Both the position numbers and the translations under genes were made by a program. Below are positions 36,343 to 46,134 of a stretch of DNA of 64,000 nt, piece after piece; positions within the stretch are counted from its first letter, which is position 1; each line of letters begins with the position of its first letter. This DNA is from Paenibacillus kribbensis (GTDB lineage Bacteria > Bacillota > Bacilli > Paenibacillales > Paenibacillaceae), in contig NZ_CP020028.1 of assembly GCF_002240415.1 (NCBI RefSeq), positions 2,319,501 to 2,383,500 of the forward strand. Direction: 5' to 3'. The notes under the pieces were generated by a model. The model made no database searches and was not told the DNA's origin. It saw only the letters and a program-made list of their open reading frames with translations.

Positions 36343-39210
36343 ATGAAATTTGCGGTATTGGATTTTGAAACGACAGGCACCCAGTCCGCGGATGACATCA
36401 TTCAAGTCGGACTTGCAATTATAGATCATGATAACAGCATTTCCCGTGTTTACGGTTCTTATGTGAACCCTGGCAGGCCCATTCCGCCTTTTATTACGGG
36501 GTTGACCGGAATTACAGACGATGACGTCAAGGATGCTCCTGCACTTGAAGAGATGATGATGGAGCTTGTCCCTTTGCTGGATGATGTTGTCCTGGTCGGT
36601 CATAATGTGGCATTTGATTTTAATTTTTTGCAAAACGCTTTAGATCGGTGCGGATACCTGCCGTTTAGCGGCAGAATTTTGGATACGATGGATTTTCTGA
36701 AGATCATGTTTCCATCGCTCTCCTCCTATCAACTCGGATTTGTTTCTTCTGAGTTCGGGCTGGCTCATGATCGCCCCCATCAAGCAGACAGCGACGCGCT
36801 GGCTACGGCTGAGGTGTTCTTAAAGTGTCTGGCTGAGCTTCAAGCGTTACCTTTAATCACGATACAGCGGCTCAGCGATTTGTTTGCAGAGGAAGACAGT
36901 GATCTTGGCTGGTTTCTTGACGGGGTGCGTGAAGAGAAAGAGCTTGATCCCATTCAGGATTTGGAGGGGCATCAGTTTTATCGTCAGCTTGCACTGAAGG
37001 TGGAGGATTGGACAGAGCTGGCAGCTCCCCGCAGAGAAGATGATCCGAATCCGTTGTCAGGTGTTTCCTTTGAGGAATACATGGATGATGTGCGAGATCA
37101 ATTGCGATCATCCTTGAGCCAATACGAGGAGCGCGAAGCGCAGGTACAAATGATAGAGGATGTAAATCAGGCGCTGAGTGAAGACAAGCATTTGTTGATC
37201 GAGGCAGGTACAGGGACAGGCAAGTCCCTCGGTTATTTGCTTCCATCACTGTATCACAGTGTAAAATATGGACAGCGGGTTACAGTAAGCACGCATACAA
37301 TCAACCTGCAGGAGCAGTTGCGCGAGCGCGATATTCCGATGCTGACGAAGGTGATTCCGTTTCCGTTCCGGGCTGCCATTTTTAAGGGTCGGGGGCACTA
37401 TTTGTGTCTGCGCAAGTTTGAACATAAAATAAACAGAAGAGACTTCGCAACACCAAAGGAAGATTTAATAACGGCGGCTCAGATGATCGTCTGGCTGACG
37501 CTGACAGAAACCGGTGATGATGAAGAATTGAATCTGAGCAATCGTGGCGGAGATTTTTGGGAAACGGTGGCAAGTGATTCGGAGTCCTGTCTCGGCCGCT
37601 CCTGCCCGTGGTTCCGTAAATGCTTTTATCATCGTGCGCGTCATGAGGCGGGAATATCGGATGTGGTTATTACGAATCATTCCAAGCTGTTTACGGATGT
37701 CAAGGCAAGCCATCAGCTGTTGCCAAGCTATGAGCATCTGGTCATTGATGAAGCACACCATCTGGAGGAGGTCGCCGGCAAGCATCTGGGCATGCATATG
37801 AAATATTTCACACTCGTTCATACGTTGACCAGACTGTTCAAAGACAGCAAGAATGGACAGCTGCCTTCATTGCGTCAGCAGTTGGTGAAGTCTGGTCATG
37901 AGAAGTCGGCAGATTGGGCTTCGACCATCGACCAGCTATATCCGCTTGTGCTGGAGGTCAAGGAAACATGGGATTTGCTGAGCGACAAGCTGTTTGGTAT
38001 GCTGCCGGAGCGAAGTGATGCGACACCGGGTGAAACAGGACAATTTTCTTCTCGTCTCAAGCCGTCGGCCAAGCCTGCCAAGTGGGATCAAGCGTCTGCG
38101 CTGGAAAATCAGTTAAATGTCACACTAAGCGAAATTTTGCGCAAGGGTGACAAGCTCATGCTGGACGTAAAGGAAGAATATGATGATTATGCGGCTGACA
38201 GCCTTATTACGGATATTACAGGACTGCTCAAGGATTTGGCCGGAATCAAGGAGAATTTGCGTCTCTTTATACGTCTTGATGATGAGACGACCGTCTACTG
38301 GCTTGAAGCGAGTGGGCAATTCCGCAGTAAATCATTGCAATTTTATGCAGTGCCTGTAGATGTGAGCCGCCAGCTGAAAGAAATGTTTTTTGACAAAAAA
38401 AGAAGCATTATTCTGACTTCAGCCACCTTATCGGTCGATAAATCGTTTCAGTACATGACCGATCAGCTCGGTTTGCAGGAAGCTGCAGATGAGGGACGGC
38501 TGATGACTTCGCAGCTCCCGTCGCCCTTTAACTACAGGGATCAGGTGCTGCTGGTCATTCCCCGCGATTTCCCGAGTGTAAAGGGCAGTGTAGGAGATGC
38601 GCATTTTGTTAATATGCTTGTCAGCTCGCTAGGCGCGACTGCTCAGGCGACCCGGGGGAGAATGCTCGTTTTGTTTACCTCCTACCGGATGCTCCGGCAA
38701 GTGTATGAGCCGCTCAAAGAGGCATTGTCTTCCAGCGACATCACTGTGCTGGGACAGGGTGTAGACAGTGGGAGCCGCAGCAAGCTCACCCGGCGTTTTC
38801 AGGATGCCAAGGCTTCTGTATTGCTGGGAACCAGCAGCTTCTGGGAGGGTGTTGATATTCCAGGCGAGGCGCTGACGTGTTTGGCCATCGTCCGTCTGCC
38901 GTTTCAACCGCCGAATCACCCGTTGCTGGAGGCGAAAAGCGAGCTGCTGCAGCAGCAGAAGAAAAATCCATTTATGAAGCTGTCTGTTCCACAGGCGGTC
39001 ATTCGTTTTAAACAGGGATTTGGACGTTTGGTACGTACAGCGAGCGACCACGGGGTCGTCATCGTTTACGATACACGTGTCATCGAATCCTATTACGGAA
39101 AGCACTTTTTGTACTCGTTACCGGGACCAAAAATGGAGCATATGCCGACGGAGCAAATGGTGCCCCGCATCTCTGAATGGCTCCAATCCGCCCCGGAGAC
39201 TGAGGCATAA
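36343..39210 (+). CDS. dinG: DinG-family helicase with N-terminal 3'-5' exonuclease domain
   Basis: A 955-residue protein. Residues 1-180 form a DnaQ-like exonuclease (FAVLDFETTGTQS, VGHNVAFDFNFL, HQADSDALAT supply the DEDD-type acidic residues). The rest is an XPD-like helicase: Walker A EAGTGTGKS (about 287-295), DEAH box VIDEAHH (about 467-473) and late motifs ILTSATLS, GTSSFWEGVDIPG and QGFGRLVRT. Four cysteines at about 420-440 (ESCLGRSCPWFRKCFYH) suggest an iron-sulfur site region. The exonuclease fusion is typical of Firmicute DinG. Its position before rex is conserved in part. Confidence 0.94.
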   Translation: MKFAVLDFETTGTQSADDIIQVGLAIIDHDNSISRVYGSYVNPGRPIPPFITGLTGITDDDVKDAPALEEMMMELVPLLDDVVLVGHNVAFDFNFLQNALDRCGYLPFSGRILDTMDFLKIMFPSLSSYQLGFVSSEFGLAHDRPHQADSDALATAEVFLKCLAELQALPLITIQRLSDLFAEEDSDLGWFLDGVREEKELDPIQDLEGHQFYRQLALKVEDWTELAAPRREDDPNPLSGVSFEEYMDDVRDQLRSSLSQYEEREAQVQMIEDVNQALSEDKHLLIEAGTGTGKSLGYLLPSLYHSVKYGQRVTVSTHTINLQEQLRERDIPMLTKVIPFPFRAAIFKGRGHYLCLRKFEHKINRRDFATPKEDLITAAQMIVWLTLTETGDDEELNLSNRGGDFWETVASDSESCLGRSCPWFRKCFYHRARHEAGISDVVITNHSKLFTDVKASHQLLPSYEHLVIDEAHHLEEVAGKHLGMHMKYFTLVHTLTRLFKDSKNGQLPSLRQQLVKSGHEKSADWASTIDQLYPLVLEVKETWDLLSDKLFGMLPERSDATPGETGQFSSRLKPSAKPAKWDQASALENQLNVTLSEILRKGDKLMLDVKEEYDDYAADSLITDITGLLKDLAGIKENLRLFIRLDDETTVYWLEASGQFRSKSLQFYAVPVDVSRQLKEMFFDKKRSIILTSATLSVDKSFQYMTDQLGLQEAADEGRLMTSQLPSPFNYRDQVLLVIPRDFPSVKGSVGDAHFVNMLVSSLGATAQATRGRMLVLFTSYRMLRQVYEPLKEALSSSDITVLGQGVDSGSRSKLTRRFQDAKASVLLGTSSFWEGVDIPGEALTCLAIVRLPFQPPNHPLLEAKSELLQQQKKNPFMKLSVPQAVIRFKQGFGRLVRTASDHGVVIVYDTRVIESYYGKHFLYSLPGPKMEHMPTEQMVPRISEWLQSAPETEA

Positions 39211-39255
39211 TGGACGGGCATCTAAAAATGTCCGTTACAATTAGGGGGAGCAAGT

Positions 39256-39909
39256 ATGAAATCAGAAAAAATTTCTGAGGCAGTTGTACGGAGGTTGCCC
39301 GTATATTTACGCTATCTGAATGCACTGAACAAAAGGGAAGTGGCTACGGTCTCTTCCCAGGATCTGGGGCAAAGGCTGAATTTGAATCCGGCCCAAATCC
39401 GAAAGGATCTCGCATACTTTGGAGATTTTGGCCGAAAGGGTATCGGCTATGATGTGACTTATCTGATTGAAAAAATACGTCATATCCTGAAAATTGACCA
39501 GCAAATCAACGTTGCATTGGTCGGAGCAGGTAATCTGGGGCAAGCCCTCTCGAATTATAATGCGTACTTAAAAGACAATATGAAAATTGTAGCTGTATTT
39601 GATGCTGTTCCAGAGAAGACCGGAACGATGATCAATACGCTGGTCGTTCAGCCAATGGATCAATTGGAAGCGACTGTGAAAGAAAAAAATATTCGGATCG
39701 GGATTATTACTGTACCGGATTTCGAAGCGCAACACGTGGCCGACAAGCTGATTGAGTGTGGTATTGAAGCGATCTTGAACTTTGCACCGATCATTCTGAA
39801 AACCCCGGACAACATCCGGGTACATACCACAGATTTTACAACCGATTTGCTAAGCCTCGCTTATTATTTAGAGGATGGAAAGGAAGAATCGCAAGATGAC
39901 AGTGAATAA
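39256..39909 (+). CDS. rex: Redox-sensing transcriptional repressor Rex
   Basis: Senses the NADH/NAD ratio and represses fermentation and respiration genes. The N-terminal winged helix has RRLPVYLRYLNALN and SSQDLGQRLNLNPAQIRKDLAYFGDFGRKGIGYDV. The Rossmann motif is VGAGNLGQALSNY (about 88-100). The length (217) is normal. Likely targets in the window would be ackA and the acetoin reductase genes, but I found no convincing Rex operator near them. The 3' end overlaps the next gene by 14 nt. Confidence 0.95.
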   Translation: MKSEKISEAVVRRLPVYLRYLNALNKREVATVSSQDLGQRLNLNPAQIRKDLAYFGDFGRKGIGYDVTYLIEKIRHILKIDQQINVALVGAGNLGQALSNYNAYLKDNMKIVAVFDAVPEKTGTMINTLVVQPMDQLEATVKEKNIRIGIITVPDFEAQHVADKLIECGIEAILNFAPIILKTPDNIRVHTTDFTTDLLSLAYYLEDGKEESQDDSE

Positions 39910-41197
39910 ATGGATGATTAAAAACGGCTCCTTTGCCGTAAACGGACCTGAAGCCGGGGTAATCCATGGCTATATGATTGTGGAGGATAGCCGGATTACT
40001 TACATTGGCGAGACTTTGCCTGCGGGAGAGGAAGATACAGAAGCGTTTGACGGCAAAGGCTTGCTCTTTTTACCAGGTCTGATTAATACGCATGGTCATG
40101 CGGCGATGTCACTGCTGCGTGGGTATGGCGATGATCTGGCACTTCAAGTATGGCTTCAGGAGAAAATGTGGCCGATGGAAGCCAAATTTACAGCTTCAGA
40201 TGTATACTGGGGTACTTCCTTGTCTGTGCTGGAAATGCTGAAAGGCGGTACGACGACCTTCCTGGACATGTACGATCATATGGATGAGGTGGCTCGTGTA
40301 GCTGAAGAGTCAGGCATTCGTGCGAGTCTGATGCGTGGAGCGATTGGATTATGCTCAGAGGAGGAGCAGCGAATCAAGCTGGCTGAGGCTGTGACTTTTG
40401 CGCGTAACTGGCATGGCAAGGCGGATGGTCGCATTACAACAATGATGTCTCCACATGCGCCATACACATGTCCACCTGCATTTATCGAAAAATTTGTACA
40501 GGCTGCGCATGATTTGGATTTACCGCTGCACACCCACATGTCCGAGACTATTGCCGAAGTTGAGCAAAACGTACTTGATTATGGCTTGCGTCCAGTTGCA
40601 CATTTGGATAAGCTCGGCTTTTTCTCCCGTCCTTCGCTTGTTGCCCATGCCGTTCATTTGAACGACGAGGAAATAGCCTTGCTGGCTGAACGTGGTGTAG
40701 CGGTTTCCCATAATCCGGGCAGCAACCTGAAGCTGGCAAGTGGTGTAGCAAGAGTGCCTGAGCTGCTGCGTGCAGGGGTTACCGTTTCGCTCGGTACGGA
40801 TGGTCCTGCCAGCAATAATAATCTGGATATGTTTGAGGAAATGCGCCTGGCTGCTCTCATTCATAAGGGAGTATCCGGTGATCCTACGGCGGTTCCTGCG
40901 AATGAAGCACTGCGTCTGGCAACCGAGTACGGCGCGAAGTCGATTGGTTTAAACGAGGTGGGAGTGCTGGCAGCAGGCAACAAGGCTGACTTTATCGCGT
41001 TGGATCTGAATCAGGCGCATTTCCTGCCGCGTACGGACCTTATTTCCCATGCTGTATACTCTGCAAGTGCCAAGGATGTGGCCCATGTGTGGGTAGACGG
41101 TCGTCAGGTCGTGAAAAACGGTGAGTGCCTGACTATGGACGAGGAACGCATCAAACATGAGGCACAAGCCGCCTTTGAAGGGCTGCTGTCGCGCTAA
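39896..41197 (+). CDS. Amidohydrolase: MTA/SAH deaminase or aminodeoxyfutalosine deaminase type
   Basis: A 433-residue metal-dependent deaminase. Metal ligands are visible in LINTHGHAAMSLLRG (HxH), in HTHMSE and AHAVHLNDEEI and in SLGTDGPASNNNLD. The best-known relatives deaminate S-adenosylhomocysteine and methylthioadenosine (MtaD). A subgroup deaminates 6-amino-6-deoxyfutalosine in the menaquinone pathway. Because mqnA is present at 2886 and methionine salvage genes at 59-62 kb, both roles are plausible and sequence reading alone cannot separate them. AAGGAAG supports the ATG at 39896. Confidence 0.88.
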   Translation: MTVNKWMIKNGSFAVNGPEAGVIHGYMIVEDSRITYIGETLPAGEEDTEAFDGKGLLFLPGLINTHGHAAMSLLRGYGDDLALQVWLQEKMWPMEAKFTASDVYWGTSLSVLEMLKGGTTTFLDMYDHMDEVARVAEESGIRASLMRGAIGLCSEEEQRIKLAEAVTFARNWHGKADGRITTMMSPHAPYTCPPAFIEKFVQAAHDLDLPLHTHMSETIAEVEQNVLDYGLRPVAHLDKLGFFSRPSLVAHAVHLNDEEIALLAERGVAVSHNPGSNLKLASGVARVPELLRAGVTVSLGTDGPASNNNLDMFEEMRLAALIHKGVSGDPTAVPANEALRLATEYGAKSIGLNEVGVLAAGNKADFIALDLNQAHFLPRTDLISHAVYSASAKDVAHVWVDGRQVVKNGECLTMDEERIKHEAQAAFEGLLSR

Positions 41198-41235
41198 TTC
41201 AGGTGTCACATCCCCTTAGAGAGGAAGCACAGGCT

Positions 41236-41760
41236 TTGAAAAATAAGAAAAAATGGATAGCGGTCGCTATTTTGGCCGTGATACTGATCCTGGTCAGCAT
41301 GTTCTGGTATTATTCTTACGTTACGCAAGACCAGGTGGCCGAGAGAAATGCCGCTATCATAAAGGCCAAGCAATCGGGTGGTCTGGTCAGCACGACTCGT
41401 ACATGGAAGTCAGTATGGAGTCAGGTATATTGGGTAGTTCAAGGGAAAAATGCCCAAAATGAAAATATAATGGTGTGGGTTCCCTTTCAAAAAGTGGAGG
41501 GACAGCCTAATGTACCTGCCGCAGATAATAGTGGTGTTCATACCGAGCTATTGAAAAACGGAGTCGACGAGGAGAAAATGACGGCAATTATTCAGCAGCA
41601 GCTTCCAGATGCAGAGATCGTGAGCCTCCAGCCAAGTGTGTTCAATGGCGAATATGTGTGGCAGCTGTTTTACAATGATGGAAGCCATCATAACTATACC
41701 TTTTACCGTTTCTCAGATGGGGGATCGACGGGGGTAAAGTATACATTGCCTAATTACTAG
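41236..41760 (+). CDS. ypmB: YpmB-like membrane-anchored protein (DUF5590)
   Basis: A 174-residue protein starting at TTG with AGAGGAAG 8 nt upstream. One N-terminal helix (WIAVAILAVILILVSMFWYY, about residues 6-25) is followed by an extracytoplasmic domain containing WKSVWSQVYWVVQGKN and EYVWQLFYNDGS, as in YpmB proteins. The function is unknown. In B. subtilis ypmB is followed by aspB-asnS; here the order is interrupted by repeats and six kb of other genes. Confidence 0.78.
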   Translation: MKNKKKWIAVAILAVILILVSMFWYYSYVTQDQVAERNAAIIKAKQSGGLVSTTRTWKSVWSQVYWVVQGKNAQNENIMVWVPFQKVEGQPNVPAADNSGVHTELLKNGVDEEKMTAIIQQQLPDAEIVSLQPSVFNGEYVWQLFYNDGSHHNYTFYRFSDGGSTGVKYTLPNY

Positions 41761-41817
41761 AGTGACGTGGGGAGTGGCTGATGGTAGTTTGAAGGGTTAG
41801 GAGCGTTAGGAGCGCCT

Positions 41818-42000
41818 GGGAGCGCTGCTAGTCCGTTTGATCTTACGATCGCTGTTGCCGCCGGATTTTTTTCGATTAGATTCTTATGGGGAAAATCCGG
41901 TGGCAGTATATGCTTCCGAAGCGAGCTTTCTTACAGAAAGCTTTTAGGCGAACGCTTCGCTTCTTCAGATTCAAATGGCCCACTCCGCTGGCTGACCGCC
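41818..42000 (+). repeat. Dispersed palindromic repeat, copy 2
   Basis: Same orientation as copy 1, with a left block at 41836-41854 and the hairpin TTGCCGCCGGATTTT (41855-41869) / AAAATCCGGTGGCAG (41892-41906), where two pairs become G-T wobbles. About 35 nt are inserted before the GGCGAACGC block; the right end is GATTCAAATGGCC...GACCGCC. It lies just after ypmB. Confidence 0.8.
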
Positions 42001-42037
42001 ATGGAGTCACTCCAAACACCAGGGAGTTGAGGTAGGA

Positions 42038-42152
42038 GGGAACGGACGCCGCGCTGCGCTTGTCTCCGTTTTGAGTTTTACATCTGTCACTCTTGTTCCC
42101 GGATTTCTCCTCTAAATAGGTTTATTCGAGAAATCTGGAAAGCACCGTCCCA
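42038..42152. repeat. Second palindromic segment
   Basis: TTCCCGGATTTCTC (42096-42109) pairs with GAGAAATCTGGAA (42128-42140) with one bulge and one wobble. Further out GGGAACGG (42038-42045) can pair loosely with CCGTCCC (42145-42151). The CCGGATTT core resembles the stem of the dispersed repeat, so it may be a diverged relative. No gene is visible here. Confidence 0.4.
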
Positions 42153-42210
42153 CTGCGGATTGGCGAAAATGTAACTTTTATACTCGGTTTATATAGTTTG
42201 GAATGATTGA

Positions 42211-42262
42211 AAGCTAAAAAGACGTAAATGCGATTAAATTCGTATTTACGTCTTTTTAGTTT
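42211..42262. repeat. Duplicated A/T-rich hairpin, left copy (terminator-like)
   Basis: CTAAAAAGACGTAAATGCG and CGTATTTACGTCTTTTTAG form a stem of about 19 bp with one wobble and an 8-nt ATTAAATT loop. A nearly identical hairpin occurs at 43470-43516, on the other side of the acetoin reductase gene. With A and T runs on both sides it could terminate in either direction. The remaining 42263-42507 is AT-rich without a supported gene. Confidence 0.7.
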
Positions 42263-42494
42263 TTATGTTTGATTCGTATTTATCATAGCATGACTATTTG
42301 AGTATAAAACCATATCCGCCTGTGCAGTGCCTTCATATGTAATTTTATAAGTTTGAATTAGATGTTTTTTCATTTCCCTTAAAGAGTCTAAATATGAAGT
42401 CTATTACATATATCATAATATTTTTTTCCTAAAAATGGTTTAATCATAGACGCGGACTAACGTAACCCATAATTTTGTGGCTATGTTATCATGA

Positions 42495-43307
<813 letters not shown>

Positions 43308-43469
43308 AGGACTATGTTATTAGCGACGAGGTAATAAAACTCTTATATATGCAGCGTAGACGCTACATGCAATTTTTGCTGCAGCCAAGAACTTGTAAAA
43401 GCAGGAGTAACTGAAAGAAAGCAAAGAAAGCCGAAATTGGCTAAAGTAACTATAGAGATTGAAGAAAAA

Positions 43470-43516
43470 ATTAAAAAGACGTAAATACGATGAAATTCGT
43501 ATTTGCGTCTTTTTAA
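43470..43516. repeat. Duplicated A/T-rich hairpin, right copy (terminator-like)
   Basis: TTAAAAAGACGTAAATACG and CGTATTTGCGTCTTTTTAA pair over about 19 bp with one wobble at a different position from the left copy (42211-42262); loop ATGAAATT. It is 160 nt after the acetoin reductase stop and could be its terminator. Confidence 0.7.
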
Positions 43517-43601
43517 CTACCAACCCTGCGAAGCTTGGCTGAAAGCCAGCGAAGCATCTTTGCCTACCCAACTTTCCTGCTAAGGCAAAATTCATCTTTA
43601 T

Positions 43602-43752
43602 GGCGGGCAGTAGCGGAGTGGAGGATTTGAATCTGGAGAAGCGGAGCGTTCGCCTTTGCCATGGGATTCTAACCTTTAAATGTTTTATACCATCAAGAGA
43701 ATCCCATGGCAACAGCGATCGTAAGATCAAATCCTCCACGCAGCGTCTCCCC
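43602..43752 (-). repeat. Dispersed palindromic repeat, copy 3 (inverted)
   Basis: Reverse-oriented relative to copies 1 and 2. The stem is TTGCCATGGGATTCT (43656-43670) with AGAATCCCATGGCAA (43698-43712), 15 bp perfect but different inner sequence from the other copies. The ends also pair: TGGAGGATTTGA (43619-43630) with TCAAATCCTCCA (43727-43738). It lies between the acetoin reductase and the membrane protein/protease pair. Confidence 0.8.
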
Positions 43753-43807
43753 CACCCACCCATAACCAATGATTTTGCCTAACCTCAACTTCCCCACACA
43801 TTGCCTT

Positions 43808-43832
43808 CGATATTCGATATACGATATGATAT
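43808..43832. repeat. 7-nt-spaced CGATAT direct repeats
   Basis: CGATAT starts at 43808, 43815 and 43822, followed by GATAT at 43828. A TATACT box (43829-43834) overlaps the array, so it may be an operator/promoter for the membrane protein-protease pair about 135 nt downstream. The regulator is unknown. Confidence 0.4.
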
Positions 43833-43968
43833 ACTATATTTCTGAGTGATAGACAAATATGATAGAAAAAAGCTTGCTGATTGCTGCAAGTTCAAGATCA
43901 TAAGTCTGTTTGTTGTTGACATTCGTCCCGTTTCTTCTTTGTTTTACATTTTGAGAGGAGGATGTTAT

Positions 43969-44502
43969 TTGAAATTGCGTGTAGTTCCTATCGTTGTTGC
44001 GGCAGTTTTGGCAGCATCGCTGTTGTTTGGAGGATGGTTCATTTACCGTCAGGTTACAATGCAAAATCCTCTGGAAACATTGGTTACTCAATATCCCGGC
44101 GTGACAAGCGCTCAAATAGATATTAAACCGGAAGAGGTTGTATTGAAACTGGATCTCAAGCCACAGGCAGATGTGGCCGGATTGGTCAATGTAGTTAAGC
44201 AAAAAGGGCAGTCCATCATCGGCAGCCGTACCATCAAGCTGGACATTGCAGATCATTCCAATTCAGCACTGAATCAATGGTGGTCTGAGGCTATGTTTCC
44301 CGTAGCGGAAGCGATGGAAAATAAAAAATATACTCAAATTTCATCTACCGTTGAGCAGATGAAAAAGAAAAAGACGGGTATTCAGGCTGATACCGATATG
44401 GATTCGAATAATGTCTATATCCGACTCAGCGAAGGTAAAGCGACCAAATTTATCGTTTTGCCACGTCAATCTCAGCAAATGGGGGTATGGCCTAATGCCT
44501 AG
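43969..44502 (+). CDS. Membrane-anchored protein paired with FtsH-like protease, unknown function
   Basis: A 177-residue protein starting at TTG with GAGGAGG 7 nt upstream. One N-terminal helix (about residues 6-25, VVAAVLAASLLFGGWFIY) is followed by a soluble domain with TSAQIDIKPEEVVLKLDLK and SRTIKLDI, rich in charged residues. No family recognised. Its stop overlaps the following protease gene by 8 nt, so the two products are probably co-translated and may interact as adaptor or substrate-presenting partner; that is inference. Confidence 0.72.
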   Translation: MKLRVVPIVVAAVLAASLLFGGWFIYRQVTMQNPLETLVTQYPGVTSAQIDIKPEEVVLKLDLKPQADVAGLVNVVKQKGQSIIGSRTIKLDIADHSNSALNQWWSEAMFPVAEAMENKKYTQISSTVEQMKKKKTGIQADTDMDSNNVYIRLSEGKATKFIVLPRQSQQMGVWPNA

Positions 44503-45997
44503 ATGGATCAAGGAAGCACTAATCGGCATTGTGCCGGTAACCATTATATTTCTCATCTTTATCGGGGTGAACATTATCCCTCTGCTGCTCGTAGGCATCA
44601 TGATCAGCGGCTTGTTAATGCTCATGCATGCGCGCGGTGGCTTGGCTGTAGGTGCCGGGCAAGAGCGTAAACGTAAAAAAAATGGCCCGGACAAGCTGAC
44701 TTTTGAAGAAATCGGCGGACAAGAAAGCGCCAAGCAGGAGCTGCGCGAGGCCATGGACTTTTTGAATCGGCATGATGAAATTTCAAAATTTGGCATTCGT
44801 CCGATAAAAGGCATTTTGCTCACAGGCCCTCCGGGAACCGGGAAAACATTGATGGCGAAGGCAGCCGCACATTATACCAATTCTGTATTTGTTGCTGCCT
44901 CAGGCAGTGAATTTGTTGAAATGTACGTTGGTGTAGGTGCAGGTCGTATTCGTGAGCTGTTTCGCGAGGCGCGTACACGTGCCGCCAAGGAAAAGAAAGA
45001 AAATGCGATTATTTTTATTGATGAGATCGATGTGATTGGCGGTAAGCGTGAGGGTGGACAGCAGCGTGAATATGATCAGACCCTGAATCAGCTGCTGACA
45101 GAAATGGATGGCATTTATTCAACGGATACGCCACGTATTTTGCTCATTGCGGCTACTAACCGTAAAGAAATGCTGGACAGTGCTTTAACCCGTCCAGGAC
45201 GCTTTGACCGTCATATTCAAGTGGATTTGCCCGATAAAAAGGGTCGTCTGCATATTCTTGAAATCCATGCCAAAAATAAACCGATTCAGGAAGATGCGAA
45301 TCTGGACAAAATTGCTGAAGAATCCTATGGCTTTTCCGGTGCACAGCTGGAAAGCGTCATGAATGAAGCGGCCATCTATGCGATGAGACAGGAAGAGAAG
45401 ATGATTGCCCAGAAACATCTGTCGATGGCCATTGACAAGGTGATGATGGGCGAGAAAACGGACCGTGAATCAACGCTGGAAGAGAAAAAGCGTGTAGCCA
45501 TTCATGAGTTGGGACATGCTATTATGGCCGAAATCGTTCGTCCCGGCAGTGTGAGCCAGGTTGCGCTCAGCCCACGCGGGAAAGCGCTCGGCTATGTGCG
45601 TCACAATCCACAGCAAGAACATTATCTATATACCAAGCAGTTCCTGGAGGAGCAGATTATGATCTCCCTCGCCGGGGCTGTAGCGGAGGAAATGTACTAT
45701 GGCGGTCGCAGTACAGGCTCAAGTAATGATTTTGAGCAGGCGCTGAATATCGTTCATACAATGATGACCTCCGGTTTGACTTCACTTGGAATTATTAACA
45801 TGGATATGGTAACAAAAGAAGAACTTATGAGGGAAAACAGCCAGATTATGGATGGACTGCATACCCGAACGCTGGACCTGCTTGAGAAGCATCGTCCTGT
45901 GTTCGACAACTCTCTTGACATCCTGATGAGGGAAGAAACACTGTCCGGAGACCAATTTAGATGTCAATTTAGTGAAAATGCTTTATTACCAGCATAA
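44495..45997 (+). CDS. Compact FtsH-family AAA+ metalloprotease
   Basis: A 500-residue membrane protease. Residues about 7-48 form two closely spaced helices with almost no external loop, unlike the roughly 70-residue outside domain of housekeeping FtsH. The AAA domain has Walker A TGPPGTGKT (about 110-118), GSEFVEMYVGVGAGRIR, Walker B AIIFIDEID and the second region of homology ATNRKEMLDSALTRPGRFDR. The peptidase zinc motif HELGH is at 337-341. It is likely a secondary FtsH paralogue, possibly stress- or sporulation-linked. It overlaps its upstream membrane partner by 8 nt. Confidence 0.88.
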   Translation: MPRWIKEALIGIVPVTIIFLIFIGVNIIPLLLVGIMISGLLMLMHARGGLAVGAGQERKRKKNGPDKLTFEEIGGQESAKQELREAMDFLNRHDEISKFGIRPIKGILLTGPPGTGKTLMAKAAAHYTNSVFVAASGSEFVEMYVGVGAGRIRELFREARTRAAKEKKENAIIFIDEIDVIGGKREGGQQREYDQTLNQLLTEMDGIYSTDTPRILLIAATNRKEMLDSALTRPGRFDRHIQVDLPDKKGRLHILEIHAKNKPIQEDANLDKIAEESYGFSGAQLESVMNEAAIYAMRQEEKMIAQKHLSMAIDKVMMGEKTDRESTLEEKKRVAIHELGHAIMAEIVRPGSVSQVALSPRGKALGYVRHNPQQEHYLYTKQFLEEQIMISLAGAVAEEMYYGGRSTGSSNDFEQALNIVHTMMTSGLTSLGIINMDMVTKEELMRENSQIMDGLHTRTLDLLEKHRPVFDNSLDILMREETLSGDQFRCQFSENALLPA

Positions 45998-46027
45998 TTT
46001 TATTATGCTGGTTATTTTTTTTTACAT
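45989..46027 (+). terminator. Terminator overlapping the protease stop codon
   Basis: ACCAGCATAA, loop TTTTA, TTATGCTGGT, then T-rich run. The left arm contains the last codons and stop of the protease gene. Confidence 0.85.
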
Positions 46028-46134
46028 TTAGTCCGTGCTAAGATATTATTATCTATTGGGACATAAACATGTATTTTTCGACAAAGAAGGATACAATATA
46101 TGAGAGTGACCAGGAAAGGGTGGAATTAAGAATT

